DNA from: Sandarakinorhabdus limnophila DSM 17366
Lineage (GTDB): Bacteria > Pseudomonadota > Alphaproteobacteria > Sphingomonadales > Sphingomonadaceae
Assembly (NCBI RefSeq): GCF_000420765.1
Contig: NZ_ATVO01000006.1
Span: 342,225 to 406,224, forward strand
Reading direction: 5' to 3'
DNA length: 64,000 nt
A program made the translations under genes and the position numbers. The notes under the pieces were generated by a model. The model had not been told where the DNA came from, did no database searches, and saw only the letters and a list, made by a program, of their open reading frames with translations. Of this stretch, positions 63,672 through 64,000 are shown piece by piece; the first letter of the stretch is position 1; each line of letters begins with the position of its first letter.

Positions 63672-64000
63672 TGACCTGACCCCCTGATTTTCCTCCACGA
63701 TCGATTAGAGTCCGGCCCTTGGAGAGGACGGACGATGAAGCGAACGAGGTTCACGGAAGAGCAGATCATCGGGCTTTTGAAGGAGGCCGAGGCGGGCGCG
63801 AAGACGGCTGATCTCGCGCGGCGGCACGGCGTGTCGGAAGCGACCATCTACAACTGGAAGGCCAAGTACGGCGGGCTGGAGGTTTCGGAGGCCAAGCGGC
63901 TGCGGTCGCTGGAGGACGAGAATGCCAAGCTCAAGCGGCTGTTGGCCGACACGATGCTCGATAACGCTGCGCTGAAGGACCTTCTGGCAAAAAAATGGTG
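63672..64000 (+). mobile_element. IS3-family (IS407-group-like) insertion sequence, left end only
   Basis: The element enters with TGACCTGACCCCC, which begins with TG as IS3-family ends do, and its first gene starts at 63735. The right end and the second, DDE-transposase reading frame lie beyond the window. The exact left boundary cannot be fixed without the right inverted repeat and target duplication. Confidence 0.7.
63735..64000 (+). CDS. IS3-family transposase OrfA, cut by the window end
   Basis: 88 residues of the helix-turn-helix OrfA: RTRFTEEQIIGLLKEAEAG, the HTH ARRHGVSEATIYNWKAKYGG, and a leucine-zipper region LRSLEDENAKLKRLLADTM. The last codons read AKKW and then TG, so a TGA would end it one base past the window, as in IS407-group relatives. 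Seven A bases at 63989-63995 in phase A_AAA_AAA form a -1 frameshift site that would give the OrfAB fusion transposase. GGAGAGGACGG precedes the ATG. Confidence 0.92.
   Translation, partial: MKRTRFTEEQIIGLLKEAEAGAKTADLARRHGVSEATIYNWKAKYGGLEVSEAKRLRSLEDENAKLKRLLADTMLDNAALKDLLAKKW

Overview
The window is high-GC, gene-dense alphaproteobacterial chromosome. The order of its division and cell-wall genes, the ubiG/aspartate kinase/ptsP neighbourhood, the ECF sigma/NrsF pair and the TonB-dependent receptor suggest Sphingomonadales. The genus is not determined; this is inference from gene content, not from a marker search.

Layout. 1-7.0 kb: the tail of a thiolase-like gene, an amidohydrolase, a TrmH-type RNA methyltransferase, an AlkA-type glycosylase, a LytS/LytTR two-component pair, an alpha/beta hydrolase and a VOC protein. 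7.1-12.7 kb: ubiG facing a run of aspartate kinase, flavin oxidoreductase and ptsP with overlapping ends, then a YciI protein. 13.0-22.1 kb: rpmB with a textbook terminator, a GNAT protein, a phytase-like protein, recQ, two divergent glycine-zipper envelope proteins, an ECF sigma factor with its NrsF-type anti-sigma factor, an orphan solute-binding lipoprotein, a nested palindromic element, cysK and a small membrane protein.

22.2-40.9 kb: a complete dcw cluster, mraZ-rsmH-ftsL-ftsI-murE-murF-mraY-murD-ftsW-murG-murC-murB-ddl-ftsQ-ftsA-ftsZ. Most junctions overlap by 1 or 4 bases. A 10-bp-period repeat array upstream of mraZ looks like an MraZ operator, and the cluster closes with a hairpin terminator. 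It makes UDP-MurNAc-pentapeptide and lipid II and assembles the septal ring; MurE has the DNPR motif of the meso-diaminopimelate enzyme.

40.9-51.4 kb: a DUF1800/DUF1501 pair, a Tat-type lipoprotein esterase, a REP-like inverted pair, and an isoquinoline-oxidoreductase-like molybdenum hydroxylase cluster with one 2Fe-2S subunit and two different large subunits. A DUF2490 protein, a c-type cytochrome, a PCu(A)C copper chaperone and a DUF2946-like protein follow. 51.5-55.8 kb: a tripartite export operon (ABC-exporter-like protein, HlyD, TolC) in which the nucleotide-binding domain has lost essentially all catalytic motifs. 55.9-64.0 kb: a class III aminotransferase, glutathione peroxidase, thymidine kinase, an AIM24 protein, a TonB-dependent receptor, a cytochrome b561 gene broken by an in-frame TAG, ung, an alpha/beta hydrolase and the left end of an IS3-family insertion sequence cut by the window edge.

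Most of the window is ordinary core chromosome. The observations most worth a second look are the ATPase-dead exporter operon, the nested palindrome flanked by TA, the paired large molybdenum subunits, the mraZ operator array, the sigma-F-like autoregulatory promoter, and the cytochrome b561 nonsense codon. No CRISPR array, tRNA or rRNA gene was seen.
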